A DNA stretch of 8,454 nucleotides, from contig NZDM01000058.1 of the NCBI GenBank assembly GCA_002690085.1, forward strand, positions 1-8,454, written 5' to 3'. The translations under genes and the position numbers were made by a program. A model generated the notes under the pieces. It saw only the letters and a list, made by a program, of their open reading frames with translations, did no database searches and was not told the origin of the DNA. Positions 1 to 6,841 of the stretch are shown one piece after another. Source of the stretch: Flavobacteriaceae bacterium (GTDB lineage: Bacteria > Bacteroidota > Bacteroidia > Flavobacteriales > Flavobacteriaceae). Positions within the stretch are counted from its first letter, which is position 1, and every line of letters starts with the position of its first letter.

Positions 1-1689
1 CACTTGATTTTGAAAATCCGTTCTGTAAAAATCGATGGTTATATCGGCTTTTCTTTCAAAAAGTGTAAAGCCCTGAAGCATTGAAAGTCCATAATTCCAT
101 GCAATTTCAGGTTCCAACCCATAAATAACACCATTGGTGTTTTGAATATTAATGGCCCTGTTAGAGGCAAAAAACCGTTGATTTTCAGCAAAAATATTGG
201 CCGATCGCTTTCCTCGACCTATTGAAAAACGCAAAGCAGACTTTCCCCAAGGCGTATAACGAACGTGGAAGCGCGGGGTTAAAAATGTTCCTAGTAAGTT
301 GTGATGATCCAGGCGCATTCCTGCGGTTAAATTAATGTTCTCTAAATTATCAAATGCGTATTCAAAAAAACCTCCTATTGAATTTTCATTTCTAGCAAAG
401 GCATTATTTTCAACTTGCTCTTCATAAGCATCGTGTGAAAAGGTAATGCCTGTTTTTATTTTGTGACGGGAATTACTTATAATAGAGTTGTAAACCAAAT
501 TTGTATAGACACTTTTATGATCAATATCATAAATGCGATTGCCAAAATAAGCCGCCTGCTCGTGTTCACTGTAAGCCAACTGAAATCCCAAACTCTGGTA
601 GGGAATTTCTGGATTAATATAACCAAACTTGCCTGAAAAATCAAAGCGTTTGGTGTCGACTTCGCTGCCCCAGACCGTACCGCCAAATTTATGAATTGAG
701 GGGTTGTAATTTGCTTGCCCTGTTTGTTTTTGGTCATCTAAAAATCGAAAATTTATTAAAGTTACAAGCCCTTTTTCAACATTTGTATATTGCCATTTGT
801 TCATCACATTAATTTGCTTTCCCAAAGGCATATCCAAGAAAGAATCTTTGTTTTTATCAAAAATCTGGTTGCGGGTATCAGCGTGAATGTAAAAACCAGT
901 ACTCCAATTGGAATTAAGTCTTGAATTTAAATGGGTATTGAGTTCCAATCGCCCATTGATTGATCCGTAAATATTCACAAATAATTTGGGGTCCGTCAAT
1001 GGCTTTACAAGCTCTGCATTGATCTGTCCGGTAATGCTTTCAAAACCATTAGTGACACTCCCAGCACCCTTAGTAACCTGTATACTTTCAACCCAGCTGC
1101 CAGGAATAAAACTCAACCCATAAACCTGAGCAGCACCACGTACTGATGGAATATTTTCATTAGTTACAAGAATATAGGGGCTGTTAAGACCCAACATTTT
1201 AATTTGCTTTGTACCAGAGACCGCATCTGAAAAATTCACATCAATTGAAGGGTTTGTTTCAAAACTTTCGGAAAGATTGCAGCAAGCCGCTTTCAATAGC
1301 TCTTCACTGGTAATAACTGTTATGTTTTGAGAAGCTATGTAAGAAGTAGCTGAAGTTTTTTGATGTGCTTTAACAATAACAGTTCCTAAACTGTCCGTAG
1401 GCTGTAGGATGATTTTTAAAAATTTAGATGGGGTTTTAACATCAATTTTTTTTGTTGCAAATCCAACATAACTAATAGCTAGCGTTTTATAGGATTTATC
1501 ATAAGGCAGTAAGAAATTTCCGTCTTGATCGGAAACAGTTCCTACTGAAGAACCCTCCCATATGACATTGGCGCCGAAAAGCGGCAACTCGATGCCTTCT
1601 AAGGATATTTCAAAGATATTGCCTTTTATTTTGTCTTGAGCTAAAAGCAAAGTAGGTATGAAATAAAGTAAGATGAAAAGATTTTTCAT
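1..1689 (-). CDS. TonB-dependent outer-membrane receptor (C-terminus outside window)
   Basis: This is an outer-membrane beta-barrel receptor for energised uptake through TonB-ExbBD. I translated an open frame of 563 codons from the ATG at 1689 to the window edge. Residues 1-17 form a signal peptide (MKN, a hydrophobic stretch, then LLLA before QDK). Residues about 20-97 are a carboxypeptidase-regulatory-like domain, with SDQDGNFLLPY and ISYVGFATKKI as its typical landmarks. Residues about 110-230 are the plug, with NPSIDV, KMLGLNSPYILV and KGAGSVTNGFESITGQINAEL. From about 235 the sequence alternates like barrel strands rich in aromatics and Asn, including GMRLDHHN. A Cys-Cys pair lies at 136-137 in the plug. 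Relatives usually have 700-800 residues, so roughly the last quarter is missing. It lies 98 bp downstream of the HYC_CC_PP gene on the same strand. The substrate is unknown, and a metal or metal complex is my inference from that neighbour. Confidence 0.93.
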   Translation of the reverse strand, partial: MKNLFILLYFIPTLLLAQDKIKGNIFEISLEGIELPLFGANVIWEGSSVGTVSDQDGNFLLPYDKSYKTLAISYVGFATKKIDVKTPSKFLKIILQPTDSLGTVIVKAHQKTSATSYIASQNITVITSEELLKAACCNLSESFETNPSIDVNFSDAVSGTKQIKMLGLNSPYILVTNENIPSVRGAAQVYGLSFIPGSWVESIQVTKGAGSVTNGFESITGQINAELVKPLTDPKLFVNIYGSINGRLELNTHLNSRLNSNWSTGFYIHADTRNQIFDKNKDSFLDMPLGKQINVMNKWQYTNVEKGLVTLINFRFLDDQKQTGQANYNPSIHKFGGTVWGSEVDTKRFDFSGKFGYINPEIPYQSLGFQLAYSEHEQAAYFGNRIYDIDHKSVYTNLVYNSIISNSRHKIKTGITFSHDAYEEQVENNAFARNENSIGGFFEYAFDNLENINLTAGMRLDHHNLLGTFLTPRFHVRYTPWGKSALRFSIGRGKRSANIFAENQRFFASNRAINIQNTNGVIYGLEPEIAWNYGLSMLQGFTLFERKADITIDFYRTDFQNQV

Positions 1690-1750
1690 TAAATATGAAT
1701 TTAAAATTATTTATAAGTTTTGGGGTACACAGAATCATGCATACATCAAA

Positions 1751-1768
1751 ATCCAACTAGGATTGGAT
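1751..1768. repeat. Short inverted repeat between the HYC_CC_PP gene and the receptor gene
   Basis: ATCCAA (1751-1756) and TTGGAT (1763-1768) are perfect inverted copies around a 6-nt centre. An overlapping alternative hairpin pairs AATCC (1750-1754) with GGATT (1760-1764). It sits in the 98-bp spacer of a probable two-gene transcript, which otherwise shows no clear promoter or terminator. It may be an operator, an mRNA processing hairpin or chance, because a 6-bp stem is weak evidence. Confidence 0.25.
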
Positions 1769-1787
1769 ATATAAAATCAGTAAATGA

Positions 1788-2195
1788 TCAAATAAGAAAA
1801 ATTTGATTCCACACTTGTATATCAGCAATTAGTGGTGGGGGATTGTAGTTTGTATAGCAATGTTTAACTGTGGTTTCGAGAATAAATTCAACTGGAAGCT
1901 CGATAGATGGAACAATTTCAAGTGTTGAGATAGAATAAAGCGATGTCGAAAATAAAAATTGGTAATTGTTAAACCCTTCAACAACCAGACTTAGACTGGA
2001 ACAACAGGGCTTTTTTGCTAATTTTAATTGACCATCCTTGGCGACAACACAACAGGAAGCTGTTGATGAAATTACAGAAACCTCGATTAAATTTGAATCA
2101 CAATATTTTTTTTCTATTTTGAAAGAAAATGAAGCCATTACCACAGCAAAAGCCATAAGCGTAGATACTATTTTTGTAAATACATAAGATTTCAT
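1788..2195 (-). CDS. HYC_CC_PP family small secreted cysteine-rich protein
   Basis: This is a 135-residue protein of the Bacteroidota family named for its HYC, CC and PP motifs. Residues 1-25 look like a signal peptide: Lys near the start, then a hydrophobic stretch (STLMAFAVVMASFSF). The HYC motif appears as KYC (30-32), so the His is replaced by Lys. Two Cys pairs follow at 48-49 and 64-65, with a single Cys at 113. Near the C-terminus is NPPPLIADIQVW, and the protein ends QIFLI, which is the family's signature tail. The six cysteines suggest disulfides or metal binding in the periplasm or on the cell surface, but I know of no established biochemical function. It is the first gene of a leftward pair with a TonB receptor, and family members commonly sit beside such receptors. 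The ATG at 2195 is preferred because it gives a complete signal peptide, although it lies only 4 nt from a -7-like element. Confidence 0.85.
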   Translation of the reverse strand: MKSYVFTKIVSTLMAFAVVMASFSFKIEKKYCDSNLIEVSVISSTASCCVVAKDGQLKLAKKPCCSSLSLVVEGFNNYQFLFSTSLYSISTLEIVPSIELPVEFILETTVKHCYTNYNPPPLIADIQVWNQIFLI

Positions 2196-2199
2196 ATTG

Positions 2200-2235
2200 C
2201 AAAGTTATAAATATTTAGGTAACAATTGAAACAAA
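2200..2235 (-). promoter_or_regulatory. Probable Bacteroidota-type promoter for the HYC_CC_PP/receptor unit
   Basis: On the minus strand TAACTTTG (2207-2200) matches the Bacteroidota -7 consensus TAnnTTTG exactly. A TTTG (2235-2232) lies 24 nt upstream as a possible -33 element, slightly farther than usual. The element ends 4 nt before the ATG at 2195, so transcription would begin at or very near the start codon. Confidence 0.5.
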
Positions 2236-2259
2236 GACTCTTTTTAACGGAAACTTTAG

Positions 2260-2292
2260 TTGTGGAATAATCCTTGTGATTTTTTAATTTTA
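2260..2292 (+). promoter_or_regulatory. Possible promoter for the GAF-domain gene
   Basis: TAATTTTA (2285-2292) differs from the TAnnTTTG consensus only in its last base. TTG (2260-2262) lies 22 nt upstream as a candidate -33 element. The predicted transcript start would be about 10 nt before the ATG at 2307. The element shares the 111-bp divergent region with the leftward promoter. Confidence 0.3.
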
Positions 2293-2306
2293 CCAAAAAA
2301 TAACAC

Positions 2307-2759
2307 ATGCCATTTAAAGATTTAAAATCTAAGATTTCAGAACTTATAGAAAAATCTTGCACAAACAAAGACACTCTATTGCAAATTTGTAGACTACTAA
2401 AATCAAATGTCCCTCATTATGATTGGGTGGGGTTTTATTTTAGAAATGGGCAAAAAAAAGAGCTTCTATTAGGGCCTTATGCTGGAAACCCTACTGAGCA
2501 CACCACCATTCCTTTTGGCAAAGGCATCTGCGGTCAGGTAGCTGTTAACAATCAGAATTTTGTAGTTCCAGATGTACAAGTACAAGATAATTACATCGCC
2601 TGCAGTCTTACTGTGAAATCTGAAATTGTTATTCCCATTTTTGTCAATGGTGAAAATATTGGACAAATTGATATAGACTCCAATTCCTTAAATGCCTTTA
2701 CAAAAGCAGATGAGGTTTTTCTAGAATTTGTCTGTACAAAAGTAGCTTCCATTCTGTAG
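2307..2759 (+). CDS. GAF-domain protein, free methionine-(R)-sulfoxide reductase family (MsrC-like)
   Basis: This 150-residue protein is a single GAF domain, the usual size for the family that reduces free methionine-R-sulfoxide to methionine in the cytoplasm. Landmarks are YDWVGFYF (38-45), LLLGPYAG (53-60), IPFGKGICGQ (68-77), YIACS (96-100), SEIVIPIF (105-112) and IGQIDIDS (118-125). Compared with E. coli fRMsr (catalytic Cys118, partners Cys84 and Cys94, ligands Glu125, Asp141 and Asp143), the spacing places C99 at Cys118, C75 at Cys94, E106 at Glu125, and D122 and D124 at the two Asp. The position of Cys84 is His65. Two of three cysteines and all acidic ligands are therefore kept, so reductase activity with a C75-C99 disulfide is plausible but unproven. 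The upstream spacer is A-rich with no clear Shine-Dalgarno sequence. It probably has its own promoter and is separated from purH by 110 bp. Confidence 0.88.
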   Translation: MPFKDLKSKISELIEKSCTNKDTLLQICRLLKSNVPHYDWVGFYFRNGQKKELLLGPYAGNPTEHTTIPFGKGICGQVAVNNQNFVVPDVQVQDNYIACSLTVKSEIVIPIFVNGENIGQIDIDSNSLNAFTKADEVFLEFVCTKVASIL

Positions 2760-2816
2760 ATGTTAATAACTCTAATTATTGTTTAAAAATTCTACATTAA
2801 TTATCCCTTATCAAGA

Positions 2817-2846
2817 TTTCATTTGGGGTTTATTTCGCTATTTTTG
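2817..2846 (+). promoter_or_regulatory. Probable promoter for purH
   Basis: TATTTTTG (2839-2846) matches the TAnnTTTG -7 consensus exactly, 23 nt before the purH ATG. The -33 element is poor: TTTC at 2817-2820 is 18 nt upstream, while the better TTTG at 2822-2825 is too close. The bases CGCT (2836-2839) and AGCG (2847-2850) form a 4-bp inverted repeat around the element, probably by chance. I see no purine riboswitch. Confidence 0.45.
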
Positions 2847-2869
2847 AGCGTGTTAATTTTATCTGTATA

Positions 2870-4402
2870 ATGAGTCAATCCAAAACAATTTCATCGGCCC
2901 TAATCTCTGTGTTTAACAAAAATGGGCTGGAACCAATCGTCAAAAAATTAAAGGACCAAGGCGTTACTATTTACTCTACTGGAGGTACCCAAAAATTCAT
3001 TAATGATTTAGGCATTGAAGTAGTTGCGGTTGAAGCAGTCACAGACTATCCCTCAATTTTAGGCGGGCGCGTTAAAACCTTACATCCAAAAGTGTTTGGT
3101 GGCATTCTAAACCGTCAAGACAATGATTCTGATATACAAGAAATGGACAGTTTTAACATCCCTCAAATTGATCTGGTAATTGTAGACTTATACCCTTTTG
3201 AAAAAACAGTCGCTTCTGGTGCCAGTCACCAAGATATTATTGAGAAAATTGACATTGGAGGGGTTTCTTTAATTCGAGCAGCCGCTAAAAACTTTAAAGA
3301 TGTTATTTGTGTGTCATCAGTAGATGACTATAGTGAATTCCTAGAATTACTCTCCGAAAATAATGGGGCTATAAGTTATGAAGATCGACAGCGGTTTGCC
3401 GCTAAATCTTTTAACGTGTCTTCCCATTATGACAGCGCAATTTTCAATTATTTCAATAGGGACAGTGCTTCAACAACTCTGAAGTTAAGCGAAACCAATG
3501 GAACAGTTTTACGCTATGGCGAAAATCCCCACCAAAAAGGTTATTTCTTTGGCGATTTTGAGGCTATGTTCGAAAAGCTTCACGGCAAAGCACTCAGCTA
3601 TAACAATTTATTGGATGTTGATGCGGCTGTGAATTTAATGAACGAATTTATTGGTGAAGCGCCAACCTTTGCAGTTTTAAAACACAACAATGCTTGTGGG
3701 ATAGCCCAGCGCAGTAATTTACACCAAGCCTATGTAGATGCCTTGGCTGGAGATCCTGTCTCCGCTTTTGGGGGCGTTCTTATTTCAAATTCTGAAATTG
3801 ATATCAGCACTGCTGAGGAGATTCACAAATTGTTTTGTGAAGTCGTGATTGCTCCCAGTTTTAGCCCAGAAGCACTGACGGTTTTGAAAGGGAAAAAGAA
3901 CAGAATTTTAATGGTTCAAAAATTAACCGAATTACCAGCTAGTTCAGTGCGTAGCTGTTTAAATGGTTATTTAGTTCAGGACAAGGATGTAATTACAGAC
4001 TCAGCCGAATTTTTAGAAACGGTAACCGAATTAGGTCCTACAGCCAATGAGGTTGAAGATTTACTATTTGCTTCTAAACTTTGTAAGCACACAAAGTCCA
4101 ATACGATTGTATTGGCCAAAGGCAAGCAATTATGTGCCAGTGGAACAGGTCAAACTAGCCGCGTAGATGCACTCAATCAAGCCATTCATAAAGCAAAATC
4201 TTTTGGCTTCGAATTAGAGGGAAGTGTTATGGCTAGTGATGCCTTTTTTCCATTTCCAGATTGTGTCGAAATCGCAGAAAAAGCAGGAATTACGGCAGTA
4301 ATTCAGCCTGGTGGCTCCATTAAAGACCAACTTAGCATTGATTATTGTAATGAAAATAAAGTCGCCATGGTGTTCACTAAGACCCGTCATTTTAAACATT
4401 AA
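2870..4402 (+). CDS. purH: Bifunctional AICAR formyltransferase / IMP cyclohydrolase
   Basis: PurH carries out the last two steps of purine synthesis in the cytoplasm: AICAR plus 10-formyl-THF gives FAICAR, which is cyclised to IMP. At 510 residues it has the family's full length. The N-terminal MGS-like cyclohydrolase domain (about 1-195) shows YSTGGTQ (35-41), GGRVKTLHP (65-73) and IGGVSLIRAAAKN (129-141). The C-terminal transformylase domain shows RYGENPHQ (215-222), the catalytic KHNNACG (271-277), SAFGG (298-302), ASGTGQTSRVDA (423-434), SDAFFPFPD (456-464) and QPGGSIKD (479-486), ending in RHFKH. All expected catalytic segments are intact. It has its own probable promoter 110 bp after the GAF gene and lies 94 bp before mreB. 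From general knowledge, purH next to the mre cluster is a common arrangement in Flavobacteriia. Confidence 0.98.
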   Translation: MSQSKTISSALISVFNKNGLEPIVKKLKDQGVTIYSTGGTQKFINDLGIEVVAVEAVTDYPSILGGRVKTLHPKVFGGILNRQDNDSDIQEMDSFNIPQIDLVIVDLYPFEKTVASGASHQDIIEKIDIGGVSLIRAAAKNFKDVICVSSVDDYSEFLELLSENNGAISYEDRQRFAAKSFNVSSHYDSAIFNYFNRDSASTTLKLSETNGTVLRYGENPHQKGYFFGDFEAMFEKLHGKALSYNNLLDVDAAVNLMNEFIGEAPTFAVLKHNNACGIAQRSNLHQAYVDALAGDPVSAFGGVLISNSEIDISTAEEIHKLFCEVVIAPSFSPEALTVLKGKKNRILMVQKLTELPASSVRSCLNGYLVQDKDVITDSAEFLETVTELGPTANEVEDLLFASKLCKHTKSNTIVLAKGKQLCASGTGQTSRVDALNQAIHKAKSFGFELEGSVMASDAFFPFPDCVEIAEKAGITAVIQPGGSIKDQLSIDYCNENKVAMVFTKTRHFKH

Positions 4403-4422
4403 AAAAATGGCTTTTTTGTAGA

Positions 4423-4451
4423 TTGACTAAAAATAATTTTTACTACATTTA
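4423..4451 (+). promoter_or_regulatory. Probable promoter of the mre operon
   Basis: TTG (4423-4425, within TTGACT) is followed after 18 nt by TACATTTA (4444-4451), one base from the TAnnTTTG consensus. This spacing is typical of Bacteroidota sigma-A promoters. The predicted transcript start, near 4457, would leave a leader of about 40 nt before mreB. Further T-rich near-matches lie at 4462-4469 and around 4480, so the exact site is uncertain. Confidence 0.45.
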
Positions 4452-4496
4452 CATACAAGCGTATTTTTACAAACACTATATAATTTTTTACTTTCT

Positions 4497-5525
4497 ATGG
4501 GATTTTTTGACTTCTTAACTGAGGAAATTGCCATTGATCTTGGGACAGCCAATACACTCATTATTCACAATGATAAGGTCGTAGTTGACAGCCCCTCAAT
4601 CGTCGCCAGAGATCGTGCCTCTAGAAAAATTATTGCTGTTGGCAAAGAAGCCAATTTGATGCAAGGGAAAACCCATGAAAACATCAAAACCATTCGGCCT
4701 CTAAAAGATGGTGTCATTGCCGATTTTGATGCCTCAGAGCAAATGATTAGCATGTTTATCAAAAATATTCCTGCGCTTAGAAAAAAGCTTTTTGCACCAT
4801 CTCTCAGAATGGTCATTTGTATTCCATCTGGAATAACAGAAGTAGAAATGCGAGCGGTTAAAGAATCTGCTGAACGCGTTAATGGAAAGGAAGTCTATCT
4901 GATCCACGAGCCCATGGCAGCAGCTATTGGAATTGGGGTTGATATCATGCAGCCTAAAGGGAATATGATTGTTGATATTGGTGGAGGAACTACCGAAATT
5001 GCTGTTATTGCTCTTGGGGGTATTGTATGCGATAAATCTGTTAAAGTTGCGGGAGATGTCTTTACAAACGACATCATTTACTATATGCGAACACAACACA
5101 ACTTGTATGTTGGAGATCGCACCGCTGAAAAAATAAAAATTCAAATTGGTGCCGCAACTGATGATTTAGAACTACCTCCAGATGAAATGAATGTTCAAGG
5201 CCGTGATTTGCTTACGGGTAAGCCTAAGCAAGTTCAAATATCACACCGTGAAATTTCTAAGGCCCTTGATAAGTCCATTTTAAGAATTGAAGACTCTGTG
5301 ATGGAAACTTTATCACAAACCCCTCCTGAACTAGCTGCCGACATATATAACACTGGTATCTATCTTGCTGGCGGCGGATCTATGTTGAGAGGTTTAGATA
5401 AACGCCTCTCACTAAAAACTGATCTCCCAGTATACATTGCTGAAGATCCGCTTAGGGCTGTAGTTAGAGGTACAGGGATTGTATTAAAAAACATTACCAA
5501 ATATAAGAGCGTCTTAATAAAATAG
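4497..5525 (+). CDS. mreB: Rod shape-determining actin-like protein MreB
   Basis: MreB is the bacterial actin homologue that polymerises on the inner face of the membrane and guides lateral-wall synthesis by the elongasome. The 342 residues match the usual family length. The N-terminus MGFFDFLTEE may act as a short membrane-binding segment. The ATPase core shows phosphate-1 DLGTANT (14-20), IHEPMAAAIGIG (136-147), phosphate-2 VDIGGGTTEIAV (159-170) and the adenosine motif YLAGGGSMLRGLD (289-301). RGTGIVL (324-330) is near the C-terminus. Nothing is missing or inserted. It is the first gene of a four-gene run, and mreC begins 10 bp after its stop. A 94-bp gap with a promoter-like element separates it from purH. 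The long open frames on the opposite strand are shadows of this gene. Confidence 0.98.
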   Translation: MGFFDFLTEEIAIDLGTANTLIIHNDKVVVDSPSIVARDRASRKIIAVGKEANLMQGKTHENIKTIRPLKDGVIADFDASEQMISMFIKNIPALRKKLFAPSLRMVICIPSGITEVEMRAVKESAERVNGKEVYLIHEPMAAAIGIGVDIMQPKGNMIVDIGGGTTEIAVIALGGIVCDKSVKVAGDVFTNDIIYYMRTQHNLYVGDRTAEKIKIQIGAATDDLELPPDEMNVQGRDLLTGKPKQVQISHREISKALDKSILRIEDSVMETLSQTPPELAADIYNTGIYLAGGGSMLRGLDKRLSLKTDLPVYIAEDPLRAVVRGTGIVLKNITKYKSVLIK

Positions 5526-5535
5526 AATTTAGGCG

Positions 5536-6342
5536 ATGCAGCAACTCCTTAATTTTTTCTTTAAAAATAGAACTTTCCTTCTATTTTTAATGCTGTTTAG
5601 TTTTTCCATAGTTCTCACCATCACTTCACATGATTACCACAAAAGCAGATTTTTAAATTCTTCGGCCCTCATGAGTGGCTCTATTCATGCATTTTTCTCA
5701 AAAATTGGAAACTACTTTAATTTGAAAAAAGAAAACATCCTTTTGTTGGAGGAGAATAACCGGCTAAAAGCATTGAATCTAAACCGCTCAATACAATATA
5801 CAGCAGTTTCAAATGACGCTGACAACTATCAACTTACCCCCGCTTCTGTCATTAAAAATAGCTATGCATTTCCTCAAAATTATTTGACCTTAAATAAAGG
5901 TGAAAGAGATCTTATTAAAGAAGATATGGGAGTCATTACTTCAAAGGGTTTGGTGGGAATTATTGATCAAACTTCCTCAAAATATGCTAGGGTAATTTCT
6001 ATCCTAAATACAAAAAGTAAAATCAATGCAAAACTTAAAAAAAGTAACCACTTTGGAACCTTAGAATGGAATGGGGAAAACCATAGGTCAGTACAACTGC
6101 ATGACATTCAAGATTTGGTGAAATTAGCCAAAGGCGATACCGTTGTGACAAGCGGATATTCTTCGATATTTCCAGAAAATATCCCAATTGGCCGCATAGA
6201 ATCCTTTCAATTAAATGACACCAAAGACCTCTACATCATCAATGTAAGTTTGTTTAATGACATGACCCATTTGAGGCACGTACACATCATTGAAAATCTA
6301 GATTTTGAAGAACTAAAAACACTTAAAGAAAAGAATGAATAG
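5536..6342 (+). CDS. mreC: Rod shape-determining protein MreC
   Basis: MreC is a bitopic inner-membrane protein whose periplasmic part links MreB/MreD to PBP2 and stimulates its activity. The protein has 268 residues. A short basic cytoplasmic end (FFFKNR) is followed by one membrane helix at about 13-30, a Leu/Asn/Glu-rich coiled coil at about 62-84 (LKKENILLLEENNRLKAL), and the beta-rich MreC domain at about 98-254. Typical landmarks there are YLTLNKGERDLI (116-127), DMGVITSKGLVGII (130-143) and GDTVVTSGYSSIFPENIPIGRI (200-221). A charged tail rich in Lys and Glu ends the protein. An AGG lies just before the ATG. The gene starts 10 bp after mreB and overlaps mreD by 8 bp, so translation is probably coupled. 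Confidence 0.95.
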   Translation: MQQLLNFFFKNRTFLLFLMLFSFSIVLTITSHDYHKSRFLNSSALMSGSIHAFFSKIGNYFNLKKENILLLEENNRLKALNLNRSIQYTAVSNDADNYQLTPASVIKNSYAFPQNYLTLNKGERDLIKEDMGVITSKGLVGIIDQTSSKYARVISILNTKSKINAKLKKSNHFGTLEWNGENHRSVQLHDIQDLVKLAKGDTVVTSGYSSIFPENIPIGRIESFQLNDTKDLYIINVSLFNDMTHLRHVHIIENLDFEELKTLKEKNE

Positions 6343-6841
6343 TACTTTGTTTATAAATACCGCTCGTTTTATAGCACTGCTGCTACTTCAGGTTTTAGTG
6401 TGCAATCAATTAAATTTCATGGGAAGTTTAAACCCTTATGTTTATGTGCTTTTTGTGCTATTATACCCCATTGTTAGCAACCGAATGAGTCTTATTTTTC
6501 TCGCATTTACACTTGGGCTTATTTTAGACCTTTTTTTAGACAGTGGGGGGGCACATGCGGCAGCGGCCGTAAGCATAGCCTATATGCGACCGGCGTTTTT
6601 AAAGTTTTCTTTTGGTGCTGCTTATGAGTACCAAGCCATAAAATTGAATGCTGCTGAAGCATTGCCAAGATTGACTTATTTCGCATTGTTAATTCTTATA
6701 CATCACTTTATTTTATTTACACTTGTTTATTTTGACAGTAGTAAATTTAAAATAATCTTATACAACACATTGATAAATGGAGGCTTTACGCTGCTTTTAG
6801 TATGGCTTTTAAACGCTTTATTTAGCTCTAAAAAGTCATGA
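6335..6841 (+). CDS. mreD: Rod shape-determining membrane protein MreD
   Basis: MreD is a multi-spanning inner-membrane protein of the elongasome that works with MreC and PBP2. The 168 residues are almost entirely hydrophobic, with membrane segments near 10-28, 34-48, 51-69, 112-132 and 140-162, and a more polar stretch at about 87-110. The family landmark is the GLILDLFLDSGGAHAAA segment (61-77), with an Asp pair and small residues. The ATG lies inside the end of mreC (8-bp overlap) behind an A/G-rich stretch, and the stop overlaps the next ATG as ATGA. Identification rests on this motif, the hydrophobicity and the operon position, because MreD sequences are poorly conserved. Confidence 0.92.
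   Translation: MNSTLFINTARFIALLLLQVLVCNQLNFMGSLNPYVYVLFVLLYPIVSNRMSLIFLAFTLGLILDLFLDSGGAHAAAAVSIAYMRPAFLKFSFGAAYEYQAIKLNAAEALPRLTYFALLILIHHFILFTLVYFDSSKFKIILYNTLINGGFTLLLVWLLNALFSSKKS

Noticed and set aside
477..737. 86-codon open frame on the minus strand
   Set aside because: It lies in another frame of the same strand inside the TonB receptor, which has a full-length continuous frame with clear domain motifs.
1690..1787. Separate promoter for the TonB receptor gene
   Set aside because: No exact TAnnTTTG is present on the minus strand in this spacer, only a TAATTTTA near-match close to the ATG. Co-transcription with the upstream small gene is simpler.
2192..2374. 60-codon minus-strand open frame overlapping the divergent intergenic region and the GAF gene start
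   Set aside because: It has no recognisable motif, overlaps two well-supported genes and contains both promoter elements. It is probably a chance AT-rich frame.
2760..2869. Purine riboswitch or PurR-type operator upstream of purH
   Set aside because: The 110-bp spacer is AT-rich. I could not find a riboswitch-like three-helix arrangement or a convincing long palindrome, only a promoter-like element and a 4-bp inverted repeat.
4401..4419. Possible intrinsic terminator after purH (A-tract, TGGC, T-tract)
   Set aside because: The only stem is six A-T pairs with a 4-nt loop and no GC pairs, too weak to call a terminator with confidence.
4734..5144. 136-codon minus-strand open frame
   Set aside because: It is entirely antisense to mreB, whose ATPase motifs are intact. 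The translation is rich in Asn, Phe and Ser with no domain character, as expected of a shadow.
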